Shown: positions 26,301-38,569 of the stretch, in pieces
Layout of the letters: every line of letters starts with the position of its first letter
Numbering within the stretch: the stretch's first letter is position 1
Origin: an uncultured bacterium
GTDB lineage: Bacteria; Bacillota_I; Bacilli_A; RFN20; CAG-826
Length of the DNA: 64,000 bases
Assembly (NCBI GenBank): GCA_949296775.1
Contig: CASFQA010000002.1
Location: 98,305-162,304 of the forward strand
Reading direction: 5' to 3'
The notes under the pieces: model-generated
The model's database searches: none
Seen by the model: only the letters and a program-made list of their open reading frames with translations
What the model was told of the DNA's origin: nothing
Made by a program: the position numbers and the translations under genes

Positions 26301-26750
26301 TTATTCGTTTTTCCCATTTCGTTGGTTGGCGAAAAACCGATTGAGCAAACTCGCCGATTTTGCCTCTTCCTCGCCGAAATATACCAAAGGGCTCGCATAA
26401 GCGTCTTTGGAGGAAAAAAGGTGGTAGGCCGATTCCGCCCCGTACCGCTCGTCCTTGGCCGCGCAATGCAACGAGCGAACTCGCGCCTGCTTAATGGCGC
26501 CCGCGCACATAAGGCACGGCTCTAAGGTGACGTAAACGGCGCATCCATCAAGGGCCCAGCGCCCAAGTTGCTTAGCCGCCTCTTTCATCGCCGATATCTC
26601 CGCATGCCCGCTGATATCGAGTTCGCGTTCGCGCTTATTGTGCCCTCGGCCGATAATCCGGCCGTCTTTGACAACCACCGCCCCCACCGGGACTTCGTCT
26701 TCTTCTAGGGCTATCTGAGCCTCTTTTAAGGCTTCTATCATGTAATCCAT
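26301..26750 (-). CDS. tadA: tRNA-adenosine deaminase TadA
   Basis: 149 residues of the cytidine-deaminase fold. The zinc and catalytic residues are SGHAEISAMKEA (His and proton-shuttling Glu, about 52-60) and the TLEPCLMCAGAI dyad of Cys. It deaminates A34 of tRNA(Arg)-ACG to inosine. The start at 26750 gives the usual MDYMIEALKEAQIALEE N-terminus. There is no Shine-Dalgarno, and the gene follows the SRP RNA by only about 18 nt, with a TATCTT -10 candidate ending 8 nt before the ATG. A longer in-frame extension would run back into the SRP RNA and is rejected. Confidence 0.94.
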   Translation of the reverse strand: MDYMIEALKEAQIALEEDEVPVGAVVVKDGRIIGRGHNKRERELDISGHAEISAMKEAAKQLGRWALDGCAVYVTLEPCLMCAGAIKQARVRSLHCAAKDERYGAESAYHLFSSKDAYASPLVYFGEEEAKSASLLNRFFANQRNGKNE

Positions 26751-26758
26751 CGAAGTAA

Positions 26759-26788
26759 AAGATAAACAAAACCACCGCACAGGAGCAA
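26759..26788 (-). promoter_or_regulatory. Candidate tadA promoter embedded in SRP RNA 3' end
   Basis: Minus-strand TTGCTC (26788-26783), an 18 bp spacer, and TATCTT (26764-26759). The -35 lies within the 3' arm of the SRP RNA, and the start would be at the tadA ATG. Confidence 0.4.
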
Positions 26789-26849
26789 GACGTTTAAGGC
26801 TGCTTGGTTCCCCACCTGACCTGGTTCGCGCCCCGCCCCTCGCGATGGC
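26768..26849 (-). ncRNA. ffs: Signal recognition particle RNA, small bacterial type
   Basis: About 82 nt. The apical domain is diagnostic: CAGGTCAGG, then TGG-GGAA-CCA tetraloop stem, then AGCAGCC, which are the conserved internal-loop sequences contacted by Ffh. The 5' CCATCGC (26848-26842) pairs with the 3' GCGGTGG (26778-26772), and inner segments AGGGGC/GCTCCT and GGGGCG/CGTCTT extend the hairpin, followed by TTTT. A TATAAT -10 (26861-26856) predicts a start at about 26849. It partners Ffh in co-translational membrane targeting. Its place next to tadA echoes the tadA-scr linkage in Bacillus, but here it precedes tadA. Confidence 0.92.
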
Positions 26850-26855
26850 GTGAGG

Positions 26856-26861
26856 ATTATA
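26856..26861 (-). promoter_or_regulatory. -10 box of the SRP RNA
   Basis: Minus-strand TATAAT at 26861-26856, 7 nt before the predicted RNA 5' end. It lies just beyond the serS terminator. Confidence 0.65.
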
Positions 26862-26873
26862 TGCCAACACTAA

Positions 26874-26900
26874 GCAAAAAGAAAGAGGGCCGAAGCCCTC
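26874..26900 (-). terminator. Intrinsic terminator after serS
   Basis: Minus-strand GAGGGC, TTCG loop, GCCCTC, followed by a T-rich run. Confidence 0.93.
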
Positions 26901-26906
26901 TGAACT

Positions 26907-28187
26907 TTATTTCTTGATCGGCTTCAAGACTTCGATTCCACCTAGGTATTTCCGCAAAACCTCCGGAACGACGACCGAGCCGTCGGCTTGTTGGAATTGT
27001 TCCACCATCGCCGGGAAAACCCGGGAAGTCGCGAGCCCTGATCCGTTTAAGGTGTGGCAATATTTGGTTTTGCCGTTCTCATCCTTATACCGGATCATGC
27101 CCCGCCTCGCTTGGTAGTCCCGCGCGTTGGAAACCGAAGAGACTTCTTTGTATATCCCCATCGACGGTATCCAAACCTCGATATCGTAAGTCCGCGCCAT
27201 CGAATGGGAACAATCGCCAGCTGCTAATTTGTCGATTTGATAGGTCAAACCCAACCCCTCAACCAGCTTCTTGGCCTTGTTGACCATTTCCTCGAAGGCG
27301 GCGTCGCTTCCTTCTTGGGTCGTATATTGGACCATTTCCACCTTGTTGAATTGGTATCCGCGGATCATGCCCCGCTCCTCCGTCCGGTAAGAACCGGCTT
27401 CTTTTCGATAGCAAGGGGTATAGGCGAAGTATTTCCGCGGTAAATCCGAAAGCGAAAGAATCTCGTTCCGGTGAAGGTTAACCAATGCCGTCTCGGCGGT
27501 CGGAAGGAGGAATTTCTTCGGTTCGGCTCCTTCAAGCCAGAAAACATCTTCCGCAAACTTCGGGAATTGCCCGGCGGTATAGCCGGAATCGTAGTTCAGC
27601 AGATGAGGAGGGAGGATCATCTCGTACCCGTCAGACAAATGGCTTTCGATGAAATAATTCAGCAAAGCCCATTCAAGCCGCGCCCCTAAGTTGGTGTAAA
27701 CCCAGGTTCCGGTTCCGGAAATCTTCGCCGCCCGTTTGTAATCGATCAGGCCGAGCGATTCGCAAAGCTCAACGTGGTTCTTAGCCGGGAAATCGAACTT
27801 CCTTTCCTCGCCGAAATGATAGATTGGCTGATTGTCCTCTTTTCCGCCGGAAGCTAAATCCTCGTCCGGCAAATTCGGCAGGACCTCAACCAATTCCTTA
27901 ATCTGTTTTTCAACGCTGGCGAGTTCTTCCTCTTTGCTTTTGTTCATCGCGCCGAGCCGCTTGACTTCCTCGAAGATCGGCTTGACGTCTTCGCCGGCCT
28001 TATTTTTGGCCGGGACCGAAGCGCTCAGCTTATTCTGCTCGGCCTTATTCGCCTCGACTTCCTTAAGCAAAGACAAACGTTTGGCCGAAAGGTCCTGAAT
28101 CGGCTGAGGGTCGAAATCCCAGAGTTTTTTCGCCAAAGCCTCCTTGACGTAATCCGGCTTTTCGAGAATGAGTTTGATATCAATCAT
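26907..28187 (-). CDS. serS: Seryl-tRNA synthetase
   Basis: 426 residues, class II synthetase. The N-terminal tRNA-binding coiled coil is at about 25-105. Motif 2 is seen as FAYTPCYRKEAGSYRTEERGMIRGYQFNKVEMVQ at about 260-293, and motif 3 as GSGLATSRVFPAMVEQ near 387-400. It charges tRNA(Ser) (and tRNA(Sec) where present) with Ser. The Shine-Dalgarno AAGGAG lies within the end of the glycosyltransferase gene, which it overlaps by 8 nt. It is the last gene of the recF-gyrB-gyrA operon. Confidence 0.97.
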   Translation of the reverse strand: MIDIKLILEKPDYVKEALAKKLWDFDPQPIQDLSAKRLSLLKEVEANKAEQNKLSASVPAKNKAGEDVKPIFEEVKRLGAMNKSKEEELASVEKQIKELVEVLPNLPDEDLASGGKEDNQPIYHFGEERKFDFPAKNHVELCESLGLIDYKRAAKISGTGTWVYTNLGARLEWALLNYFIESHLSDGYEMILPPHLLNYDSGYTAGQFPKFAEDVFWLEGAEPKKFLLPTAETALVNLHRNEILSLSDLPRKYFAYTPCYRKEAGSYRTEERGMIRGYQFNKVEMVQYTTQEGSDAAFEEMVNKAKKLVEGLGLTYQIDKLAAGDCSHSMARTYDIEVWIPSMGIYKEVSSVSNARDYQARRGMIRYKDENGKTKYCHTLNGSGLATSRVFPAMVEQFQQADGSVVVPEVLRKYLGGIEVLKPIKK

Positions 28188-29184
28188 GTTTTTCTCCTTC
28201 CAATATAGAGGTGTAGTAGGCCGACAGATTGGCGGCTTGCCTATTGACGCTTAGTCCCTTTGCGTAGCTCGCCGCTGGAATTATAGTCTCGTTCGCCTGA
28301 CCGGCGTAAAACTTCTTAAGATAGGAGACGGCTTCTTCGGCTGATTGGCAACGGACAACGAGCTTCTCCCAATCAGACAAATCGCTTAAGGCGTTAGGGC
28401 CAACCGTCAGCACTTGCGAAGAGGAGGCGAAAGCCTCGGCCACGCCGATGAAGTCAGGGGCGGGATCGGTGACGATATAAGCCGATGAATGGGCTAGCAG
28501 CGAGCGAAACAAATCTCCGCTGGTAAGACGGAAGACCCGGCAATTCTCTGGAGCGGTCGCGCAGGCTACGGAATAAGACAAGCTGCCTCGATGACGCGGA
28601 GCCCCGAAAAAGAAGAAACGGACATCGGGTAAACAAGAGGCGATTTCGTATAGTTTGCGCACCCCGTTTCTGTTTTTGTAAGAGCCAAGCGTGACGCAAA
28701 CCTTTTCTTCGGGCCTCACCGCGAAATAACGGAGTCCGGCGTTGAGTTCGCTTTCGGGCTCGGAATAGAGGTAGGAGTGAAGCGATGGGCGAAGGACTTC
28801 CACCCGGGCGCTTACCCCGTTATTCAAGCAAAACGTTTTCGCGTTTTCCGAAGGAACCAAGACTAAGTCGGCGGCATCAAGGAATCGGCGGCTTCGCTTG
28901 GGCAAACGGATTCCCCCGCGCTCATCGACCCTAAGAAGCCGGGCCTCGGGGTCATGCTCGCAATAGAAGGCTGAGACGACCGTTTTTACCCCCGCCTCTT
29001 TGAAATCGCGGAGTTTGGCTTCGTCGCGAAGGGAGATAAAATGCGCGATATCAGGCGAGGATAACGGGCCATCGACCCAGGCAATCCCCGCCTTTTCGCA
29101 CAAAGCCTTTATCGTTTTCCTAAGCCTCGCCCCCTCGAAGACCTCAAGGCAAGGAGAGGGCGAGTAGTGAACGAGGACTTTCAT
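28180..29184 (-). CDS. Glycosyltransferase, GT-B fold (GT4-like)
   Basis: 334 residues. The protein shows a two-domain GT-B layout: an N-terminal acceptor part, then an RPSLHSYLYSEPESE hinge and a C-terminal Rossmann domain (VCVTLGSYKNRNGVRKLYEI; DFIGVAEAFASSSQVLTVG near 265-283), where the PDFIGVAEAFASS segment corresponds to the EGFGLxxxEAMA-type nucleotide-sugar site of GT4. Several family residues are diverged, so donor and acceptor are unknown; glycolipid or surface polysaccharide synthesis is the usual role. The start ATG overlaps the gyrA stop by one base (TGATG). Confidence 0.78.
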   Translation of the reverse strand: MKVLVHYSPSPCLEVFEGARLRKTIKALCEKAGIAWVDGPLSSPDIAHFISLRDEAKLRDFKEAGVKTVVSAFYCEHDPEARLLRVDERGGIRLPKRSRRFLDAADLVLVPSENAKTFCLNNGVSARVEVLRPSLHSYLYSEPESELNAGLRYFAVRPEEKVCVTLGSYKNRNGVRKLYEIASCLPDVRFFFFGAPRHRGSLSYSVACATAPENCRVFRLTSGDLFRSLLAHSSAYIVTDPAPDFIGVAEAFASSSQVLTVGPNALSDLSDWEKLVVRCQSAEEAVSYLKKFYAGQANETIIPAASYAKGLSVNRQAANLSAYYTSILEGEKHD

Positions 29185-31895
29185 CAATCGTCTAAGGCGT
29201 CCGGAGTCACAACCGGTTCGTTAGTCGGGGCTTCGGCCTCTTCGACGGCCTCTTCCTCAGCCATATCCTCGTCGACTTCTTCCTCATCGGAATGGGGAAT
29301 GATGGCAATCGAGGCGACTTTGGTCCGGTCATCGACCGCGATGATTTTGACGCCTTGCGTATTCCGTCCAGCGATTTTGATTTCGGCGATCGGAGTCCGG
29401 ATGACGATGCCGGATTGGGTGACGACCAAGAGGTCCTCGTCGCCGTTTACCGCCCGGACGGCGCAGAGATCGCCAGTCTTAGAGGTGGTTTTGATCGTAA
29501 TGACCCCTTTGGCCCCACGGGAAGTGAGCCGATAGCCATCGTAGGTTCTGATCGAGCCATCCTCCATGGTGATTTCGGTATCTTTGGAGTAGGAGATCTT
29601 CCCATAGCCATGGGTGGTAAGCACCAGTATCTTGTCGCCTTCGAGCGAGGAGGTGGCGCCGACGATTTCCGACCCATCGTCAAGGTTCATGCCCTTGACC
29701 CCGGCCGCGGTCCGGCCCATATCCCGGACTTCTTCCTCGTTGAAGGAGCAAAGCTTGCCGTTGCTCGAAGCCAAGGAGATGATGGCGGTCCCGTCGGTCC
29801 GCTTGACGTCGAAGAGATCGTCGCCGTCTTTCAAGCCGACCGCGATCTTCCCGTTGGTGTGGATCGAGGCGAATTGCTTTAGCGAGGTCCGTTTGACGAT
29901 GCCGCGTTTCGAGACGAAGAGGAGGTAATTGTTTTCCGGATAATCGTCGCAAGAAACGATCGCCACGACCTTCTCGTCTTTGTCGAGGTTGAGGAAATTC
30001 TGGGCCGGCATCCCTTTGCCAATGCGCCCGGAGTCGGGGATTTGGTAACCGCGTAAACGATAGACTCGGCCAAACGAAGAGAAGAAGAGGATGTCGGTGT
30101 GGGTTTTGGTGTGAACGATTAGCTTGACGATGTCCCCGCCGACCGTCTTCATGCCGGTGATGCCGCGGCCACCGCGGTGCTGAGCGGAGAAGGTATCGTC
30201 GTCAACCCGCTTGATATAGCCGTTTTTGGTCAAGGCGATGATGATGTTCTTCTGCGGGATCAAGTCCTCGTTCTCGATATCGGCGGCTTCATCGGAAATC
30301 TCGGTGAGTCGCTTGTCGCCGAACTTGTCTTTGATCTCAGTGAGTTCCTTGACCATAAGGTCGACGATGTTGTCGCGGGAAGAGAGGAGCCGATTGTACT
30401 CGGCGATGTTGGCCTCGAGTTTTTCTTTCTCGGCCAAGAGCTTGTCTTGCTCAATCCCCTGGAGGCGGCGTAACGTCATGGCCAGGATGGCTTGGCACTG
30501 GGCGTCACTTAGTCCGAAGACCTCGTTGAGCCTGGCGGTTGATTCGGCGTCATCTTTGGAAGAGCGGATGATGGCGATGACCTCATCGATGTGGTCGTGA
30601 GCCAATATCAAGCCAACAACGATGTGATGACGGTCGGTGTCTTTCTTTAAAAGGAAGCGGGTTCTGCGGGTTAAAACCTTAACTTGGAAGTCGGAATAAT
30701 CTTTGAGGATCGAGGTGATAGGCAAGGTTTTCGGCTCGCCGTTTTCCAAGCAAAGATTGATAATGCCAAAGTTGGTTTGGAGGTCGGTGTGCTTAAGCAG
30801 GTTGTTGGCGACGACTTCGGGGATGCAGTCTTTCCGAATCTCGATGACGACCCGAATGCCTTCCTTGTTCGATTCGTCACGGACGTCGGTGATGCCATCT
30901 ATGACTTTGTCGCGAACCAGGGTCCCGATTTGCTGGACCATGTTGGCTTTGTTGACTTGGTAGGGGACCTCGGTGACGACGATCCGGGATTTGCCATTGT
31001 CCATCTCCTCGATGTGGTATTTCGAACGGATGGTGATGGTTCCGGTTCCGGTCTGATAAGCATCGAGGATGCCTTGCCGACCCAAGATAATGCCGCCAGT
31101 CGGGAAGTCCGGCCCCGGAAGATAGCTTTGCATTATCTCGGCCGGAGTTAAATCCGGGTTCTTGGAAATGGCGATGACGGCGTCGATGGCTTCGCTTAGG
31201 TTGTGAGGTGCCATGTTGGTCGCCATACCGACCGCGATGCCTTGCGAACCATTGACAAGCAGGTTCGGGAAGCGGGAAGGAAGGACTTCGGGCTCAGTTT
31301 CCGAACCGTCGTAGTTATCGACGAAATCGACGGTATCGCAATTGATGTCACGAACCATCTCCAACGATAACTTGTTCATCCGCGCCTCGGTATAACGCAT
31401 GGCGGCGGCTTCGTCGCCGTCGATGGAGCCAAAGTTGCCGTGCCCATCGACTAGCGGATAGCGGAGGGAGAAAGGCTGAGCCAAACGGACGAGGGTTCCG
31501 TAAAGAGCGGAGTCGCCGTGAGGGTGATACTTACCCATGACGTCGCCGACGATACGGGCGCATTTCTTATACGGGGAAGTCGGGTACATCCCCATCTCGT
31601 TCATCCCGAAGATGATCCGGCGTTGAACGGGCTTGAAGCCATCGCGAACATCGGGGATCGCTCGGGAGACGATGACCGACATCGAGTAGTCGAGGAAGGC
31701 GGTCCGAACTTCGTCGGTTACATCGCGATCGGTCAGACCGGGGATGATGCCGGAAATAGCCGCTTCTTGGCCGAACATGGCGTCGGCTGATTGCATGCCC
31801 TCCATCGACCCTTTGTGGACAGGGGCCGAGGATTCCTCGTTTTCGGCGGGCGATTCTTCGCCTTCGGGAGTGATTTTCTTTTCGTCGTTATCCAT
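29184..31895 (-). CDS. gyrA: DNA gyrase subunit A
   Basis: 903 residues. The N-terminal breakage-reunion domain has [19 protein letters not shown] near 60-78 and the catalytic Tyr in AMRYTEARM near 150. The QRRGGRG-type GyrA box appears as [12 protein letters not shown] near 575, which distinguishes gyrase from topoisomerase IV, and the six-bladed C-terminal wrapping domain extends to about 860. The extreme C-terminus is acidic ([20 protein letters not shown]). It works with GyrB to introduce negative supercoils. A good Shine-Dalgarno sits 15 nt after the gyrB stop. Confidence 0.98.
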   Translation of the reverse strand: MDNDEKKITPEGEESPAENEESSAPVHKGSMEGMQSADAMFGQEAAISGIIPGLTDRDVTDEVRTAFLDYSMSVIVSRAIPDVRDGFKPVQRRIIFGMNEMGMYPTSPYKKCARIVGDVMGKYHPHGDSALYGTLVRLAQPFSLRYPLVDGHGNFGSIDGDEAAAMRYTEARMNKLSLEMVRDINCDTVDFVDNYDGSETEPEVLPSRFPNLLVNGSQGIAVGMATNMAPHNLSEAIDAVIAISKNPDLTPAEIMQSYLPGPDFPTGGIILGRQGILDAYQTGTGTITIRSKYHIEEMDNGKSRIVVTEVPYQVNKANMVQQIGTLVRDKVIDGITDVRDESNKEGIRVVIEIRKDCIPEVVANNLLKHTDLQTNFGIINLCLENGEPKTLPITSILKDYSDFQVKVLTRRTRFLLKKDTDRHHIVVGLILAHDHIDEVIAIIRSSKDDAESTARLNEVFGLSDAQCQAILAMTLRRLQGIEQDKLLAEKEKLEANIAEYNRLLSSRDNIVDLMVKELTEIKDKFGDKRLTEISDEAADIENEDLIPQKNIIIALTKNGYIKRVDDDTFSAQHRGGRGITGMKTVGGDIVKLIVHTKTHTDILFFSSFGRVYRLRGYQIPDSGRIGKGMPAQNFLNLDKDEKVVAIVSCDDYPENNYLLFVSKRGIVKRTSLKQFASIHTNGKIAVGLKDGDDLFDVKRTDGTAIISLASSNGKLCSFNEEEVRDMGRTAAGVKGMNLDDGSEIVGATSSLEGDKILVLTTHGYGKISYSKDTEITMEDGSIRTYDGYRLTSRGAKGVITIKTTSKTGDLCAVRAVNGDEDLLVVTQSGIVIRTPIAEIKIAGRNTQGVKIIAVDDRTKVASIAIIPHSDEEEVDEDMAEEEAVEEAEAPTNEPVVTPDALDD

Positions 31896-31910
31896 TGCTT
31901 TTCTCCTCCA

Positions 31911-35021
<3,111 letters not shown>

Positions 35022-35025
<4 letters not shown>

Positions 35026-35246
35026 GCTTCGATCAAGTAAGCGTCTCCCTCGATCGCGACGAGGTCGCCGGGCCGGAGCTTTCGGCCTCGCCGATTCTCC
35101 TTCTCCCCATTGACTTCGATTGCGTGGGTCGCCAGATACGCCTTCGCTTCGCCGCCGAAGCCGATGATGGAGACGAATTTCAGCAATTGCCCCAACGTAA
35201 TGTATTCGGTGCGGATGCGGACTGTTTGCGGCGCCTTGTTACCCAT
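35022..35246 (-). CDS. yaaA: S4-domain RNA-binding protein YaaA/RlbA
   Basis: 74 residues of a single S4 domain: TLGQLLKFVSIIGFGGEAKAYLATHAIEVNGEKENRRGRKLRPGD. The dnaN-yaaA-recF position is conserved across Firmicutes and the protein is linked to ribosome assembly. It opens the recF-gyrB-gyrA-serS operon here: a terminator lies just upstream, and TAAACT (35258-35253) ends 6 nt before the ATG, so the message is predicted to be leaderless. Confidence 0.93.
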
Positions 35247-35252
35247 GCCCTT

Positions 35253-35271
35253 AGTTTACTACTACGTAGTA
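35253..35271 (-). promoter_or_regulatory. Promoter of yaaA-recF-gyrBA with adjoining palindrome
   Basis: The -10 TAAACT is at 35258-35253 on the minus strand. It is directly preceded by the perfect 12 bp palindrome TACTACGTAGTA (35260-35271), which also touches the dnaN terminator. Confidence 0.5.
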
Positions 35272-35300
35272 AAAAACGGTAGACTTTTCTACCGTTTTTT
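35271..35300 (-). terminator. Intrinsic terminator after dnaN
   Basis: AAAAAACGGTAGA and its complement TCTACCGTTTTTT surround a four-base loop. A U tract on the minus strand follows. The stem symmetry makes it possibly bidirectional. Confidence 0.9.
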
Positions 35301-35326
35301 TGAGTGATTTTCAAACGCCCAGCCGA

Positions 35327-36448
35327 TCAATAGACGTGAAGCGGCGTAATAAGCTCTACCGAGGAATCGTCGCTGGGGCTGCGGACTATAAAAGGCCGAC
35401 TTTCGGTTTGGAAGCAAAGCTCGATATCTTCGCTCCGCAGGGCTTTGATGGCCTCGCTTACAAGCAGCGAATTGATGGCGACCTCCATCCGTTCACCGGT
35501 ATAGCGGAAGTTGTTAATTTCTTCGTTGGCCGACCCTTTCTCGCGATTCTTGATCGAAAGCTCGATCTTCTCGTCGGACATCAAAAGCTTGATGGCGTTG
35601 TCCCTGGCGTTGGAAAGAACCGAGACCCGCTCGATCGCCGAAAGGAATTCCTGAGAATTGACTTGAAGGACGTAATTGAAGATTTTCGGGAAGGCGGCGG
35701 AAAGGTTCGGGTAAGTCCCAGGAATCAAACGGGACGAAACGACGGCTCCGTCGAAAGAGAAGAGGGCTTGCTTATCGGAAACGGCAACGTCGACGGTTTT
35801 GGCGCCTTCGAACAGCCCAACGATATCCAGAAGGCTTTTGGCGGGGATGTTAACCGACAAATCCAAATCCGAATCGACGGCGATCTTCTTGGTGGCGACC
35901 CGAGCGGAGTCGGTGGCGATGGCGGAAAGGGTCCCGCCGCGCAAGGTGAGGCTAATGGCGGTCAAAATAGCGTCCTGAGCGGTTTTAGCCGCGGCGTGGG
36001 CACATTGTTCAACCAGGGACGCAAAGTCGTTGCGCTTGACCGTGAAGGTTTTGCCAACGGCCTCCAAAACGATGTCGGGGTATTCGTCGGCCGAGATGCA
36101 ATTAAGCTTGTAACTGGTGCGATTATCGCCGATTTTCGCCACCGAATTATCGATGACGTCGAAGGAGACCGTCTCGCCTTCCATTTTTCTGGCCCCTTCG
36201 GTTAAGGTGTAGGCGTTAACCAAGGTTGCACCTTGCTGGTAATTGGTGATGATCGGTTTGTCGCCAATCATATAAGGAACCGTGGAGCGGACGGTTATCT
36301 CCCCGTTGGTTCCGGTAACCTCTAAGCCTTTTTCCGTCAAATCCAATTTAACGTTGTCGAGGATCGGCATCGGGTTTTTGGATGATATGGCTTTCGACGC
36401 GCTCAGCAGCGCCTTGAGGAATTGGTTTCGATCAATATTGAGTCTCAT
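35327..36448 (-). CDS. dnaN: DNA polymerase III beta subunit (sliding clamp)
   Basis: 373 residues, three homologous clamp domains of about 120 residues each. Family segments include the KAISSKNPMPILDNVKLDL opening near 16-34, SFSDG-type loops and the C-terminal FIVRSPSDDSSVELITPLHVY, close to the usual VRP(V/I)..Y end. It encircles DNA and tethers Pol III and other factors. Shine-Dalgarno GGAGG lies about 12 nt before the ATG. A perfect DnaA box lies in its upstream region, as is usual in Firmicutes. Confidence 0.97.
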   Translation of the reverse strand: MRLNIDRNQFLKALLSASKAISSKNPMPILDNVKLDLTEKGLEVTGTNGEITVRSTVPYMIGDKPIITNYQQGATLVNAYTLTEGARKMEGETVSFDVIDNSVAKIGDNRTSYKLNCISADEYPDIVLEAVGKTFTVKRNDFASLVEQCAHAAAKTAQDAILTAISLTLRGGTLSAIATDSARVATKKIAVDSDLDLSVNIPAKSLLDIVGLFEGAKTVDVAVSDKQALFSFDGAVVSSRLIPGTYPNLSAAFPKIFNYVLQVNSQEFLSAIERVSVLSNARDNAIKLLMSDEKIELSIKNREKGSANEEINNFRYTGERMEVAINSLLVSEAIKALRSEDIELCFQTESRPFIVRSPSDDSSVELITPLHVY

Positions 36449-36527
36449 TTTTCCGGGGAGCCTCCATTAATATTCTTCGTCTTTAATCTATAAATTTTTT
36501 AATAACAATAATAAGGGCGGTGGAAAC

Positions 36528-36536
36528 TGTGGATAA
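36528..36536 (-). promoter_or_regulatory. DnaA box between dnaA and dnaN
   Basis: A perfect TTATCCACA on the minus strand. Together with the boxes upstream of dnaA it gives a split (bipartite) origin like that of Bacillus. Confidence 0.8.
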
Positions 36537-36614
36537 CTTGCGTTTTCTGCAGCGAGGCAATGATAGCATATAAGCGAGTGCTGGGAAACTTTTATTTTTA
36601 TAAAATAAATAGTC

Positions 36615-37982
36615 CTAGCTTAATCGTCTTTTCAACTCAGAAATGGCAATCGCCATATCGGGGTCAGTTTTCAACGAGTTTTCCACTTTCTTTACACCGT
36701 TTATCACCGTGGCGTGATCCTTCCCTCCGAAAGCCTCGCCGATTTTCGAGAACGGGGCGTCGAGCAGATCGCGGATCAGGTACATGGCTATATGCCGGGC
36801 CATCGAGATTCGGGCGATGCGGATTTTTCCGGTCAGCTGCGAGGGGGTTAGCGAGTAGAAGTCCGCGACTTTGGCGATGATCTTCTCTTCGTTCAACGCC
36901 GATTTGTCTTCTTTTGCCCCCGACAGACTCTTTAAAGCCTTTTCCGCCGAGTCCATGGTAATGTGCTTGGTTGGGTTCAAATTGATCGTGCAGAATATCA
37001 GCCGGTTCAAAGCCCCTTCCAGTTCGCGGACGTTTTTGGAGAACTTGGAGGCGATGAAGTTGATGACCTCGTCGTCGAAATCCTCGGGGTTTAGGCCGTT
37101 GGCCTCTATCTTCATCCGCAGTATTCGGACGGAGGTATCGACGTCGGGCCTTTGGATCGGCAAAACCAGCCCTTGGGTAAAACGGGTCCTTAAGCGATCG
37201 TCGAGGCCGTCGAGCCTCTCGGGTGGCTGGTCGCTCGTCATAACGATTTGCCGCCCTTTATTGACCAAGGCCTGGAATACCACGAAGAACATCTCCATCG
37301 TCTTCTTCTTACCAACGATATATTGAATATCGTCAATCAAAAAGACGTCGACGTCTTCGCGGAAATACTTAGCCAGCGAGTTGTCCTCTTTTGAGCCGGT
37401 GGCGTATTGGACGTATTCGTCGACAAAATCCGAGGCGGAGATACAAAGGATCCTCATCGATGGATACTTTTCTTTTATCGAGTTGCCAATGGCGTGCAGC
37501 AAGTGGGTTTTTCCGAGCCCGGATTCGCTATAAAGCAGCAGCGGGTTGAACATTCTACCAGGGGTGGAAGCGATCATCACTGAGGCTTGAAAAGGTTCGT
37601 TATTCGATGAACCAACGACAAAATTATCGAAAGTAAAGTTTGGGTTAAGGTAGGCCTCCGGAAAGAATTCTGGCCCTTTCTTTTCTTCGGACTTCTCCTC
37701 CCCCACATCTTCCTTTGATACGAACTCAAGAAGGAAATCGGTCCCGGTTATATCGTCTATAAATGACTTGAGGTCGCCGGCGTAGCTCTTCTCGATAACT
37801 TTAGCCGCCAACTTTGTCGAGACGACGATTTTTATTTTGTTCCCCTCAATCGAGATTATCTTCGACCCATCGAAAAAAGTGTCAATTATCCTTTGCCCGT
37901 CGGGCTCAGCGGAGAGCTTTTCGGCCATCTTCTTCATGGCCGCCGTCCATATTTCTTCCAATTGGGTTACGGTTTCGTTCAT
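36615..37982 (-). CDS. dnaA: Chromosomal replication initiator DnaA
   Basis: 455 residues from the ATG at 37982. Domain I (MNETVTQLEEIW onward) binds DnaB/DnaD-type partners. Domain III is AAA+ with Walker A PLLLYSESGLGKTHLLHA near 150-167 and Walker B VFLIDDIQYIVGK near 212. Domain IV ends with the DHATVINGVKKVE DNA-binding signature near 425. It unwinds the origin as an ATP oligomer. The 62-residue in-frame extension up to 38168 runs through DnaA boxes and shows no family similarity, so the internal ATG is used. No clear Shine-Dalgarno is visible. Confidence 0.96.
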   Translation of the reverse strand: MNETVTQLEEIWTAAMKKMAEKLSAEPDGQRIIDTFFDGSKIISIEGNKIKIVVSTKLAAKVIEKSYAGDLKSFIDDITGTDFLLEFVSKEDVGEEKSEEKKGPEFFPEAYLNPNFTFDNFVVGSSNNEPFQASVMIASTPGRMFNPLLLYSESGLGKTHLLHAIGNSIKEKYPSMRILCISASDFVDEYVQYATGSKEDNSLAKYFREDVDVFLIDDIQYIVGKKKTMEMFFVVFQALVNKGRQIVMTSDQPPERLDGLDDRLRTRFTQGLVLPIQRPDVDTSVRILRMKIEANGLNPEDFDDEVINFIASKFSKNVRELEGALNRLIFCTINLNPTKHITMDSAEKALKSLSGAKEDKSALNEEKIIAKVADFYSLTPSQLTGKIRIARISMARHIAMYLIRDLLDAPFSKIGEAFGGKDHATVINGVKKVENSLKTDPDMAIAISELKRRLS

Positions 37983-38108
37983 GGTTTTGCTCGGTATGAA
38001 TTTACCCGTGTTGAGCGCGCGAATCAAGGGTGGCGGAAAGAAAATCAAATTATTCACCGAAAGATAAAGAGAAAACGGCTTTTGGTCGAAAGAATTTAAG
38101 TTTTCCAC

Positions 38109-38323
38109 TTTTCCACAAAACCCTATGACGGTGGATAATTTTCGAAAGGAAAATCTGGTGGAAAACACGCTGTTTTCAAGACCTATCCACCAATATTTTG
38201 TCTAAAATTCTATTGTATTTTTCGAAAGTATTTGATTTTGTCCACCGTTTTCAACAAAGTTTATCCACACAATAGGTGAAAAACTTTTAAAATGTGACTT
38301 ATCCACCGTAATTTTGTTGATAA
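38109..38323. other. oriC: Chromosomal origin of replication (oriC)
   Basis: The dnaA-rpmH spacer holds a DnaA-box cluster. The perfect TTATCCACA is at 38261-38269. One-mismatch boxes are TTATCCACC at 38299-38307, TTATCCACC on the minus strand at 38138-38130, CTATCCACC at 38183-38191, TTTTCCACA at 38109-38117 and TTATCAACA on the minus strand at 38323-38315. An AT-rich block at about 38190-38240 is a candidate unwinding element. Genes diverge from this point, and the coupled box before dnaN completes the arrangement. Confidence 0.92.
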
Positions 38324-38369
38324 CTTTTGGCCTGGTTTTGCCGGTTCGTATACGTGCGCGCTTTAATTG

Positions 38370-38398
38370 TTGCCCGACTGTTACCGAATCCGTATAAT
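38370..38398 (+). promoter_or_regulatory. Promoter of rpmH-rnpA-yidC-jag
   Basis: TTGCCC (38370-38375), a 17 bp spacer, and TATAAT (38393-38398). Confidence 0.75.
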
Positions 38399-38429
38399 GG
38401 CCGGTGCATTACGTATAAGGAGACCGTTT

Positions 38430-38564
38430 ATGAAGAAAACCTATCAGCCTTCGAAAAAGAAACACGCCAATAAAGCCGGGTTCCGTGCTCGGATGGCGAC
38501 CCCGACCGGGCGCGCCGTTTTGGCTCGTCGCCGCGCTAAAGGCCGCGCGAAAATCGCTGACTAA
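38430..38564 (+). CDS. rpmH: Ribosomal protein L34
   Basis: 44 residues: [18 protein letters not shown] followed by [24 protein letters not shown], the complete L34 pattern. It is a small basic component of the 50S subunit near the peptide exit region. TAAGGAGA precedes the ATG at good spacing. It is always next to rnpA in bacterial origins of this type. The longer in-frame reading from 38367 is not used. Confidence 0.98.
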   Translation: MKKTYQPSKKKHANKAGFRARMATPTGRAVLARRRAKGRAKIAD

Positions 38565-38569
38565 TCGGA

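Noticed and set aside
35300-36205. 301-codon plus-strand frame
   Set aside because: Antisense of dnaN; low family likeness and high Gly/Asp typical of a shadow.
37983-38168. N-terminal extension of dnaA
   Set aside because: It crosses DnaA boxes and lacks domain I similarity; the ATG at 37982 gives the family N-terminus.
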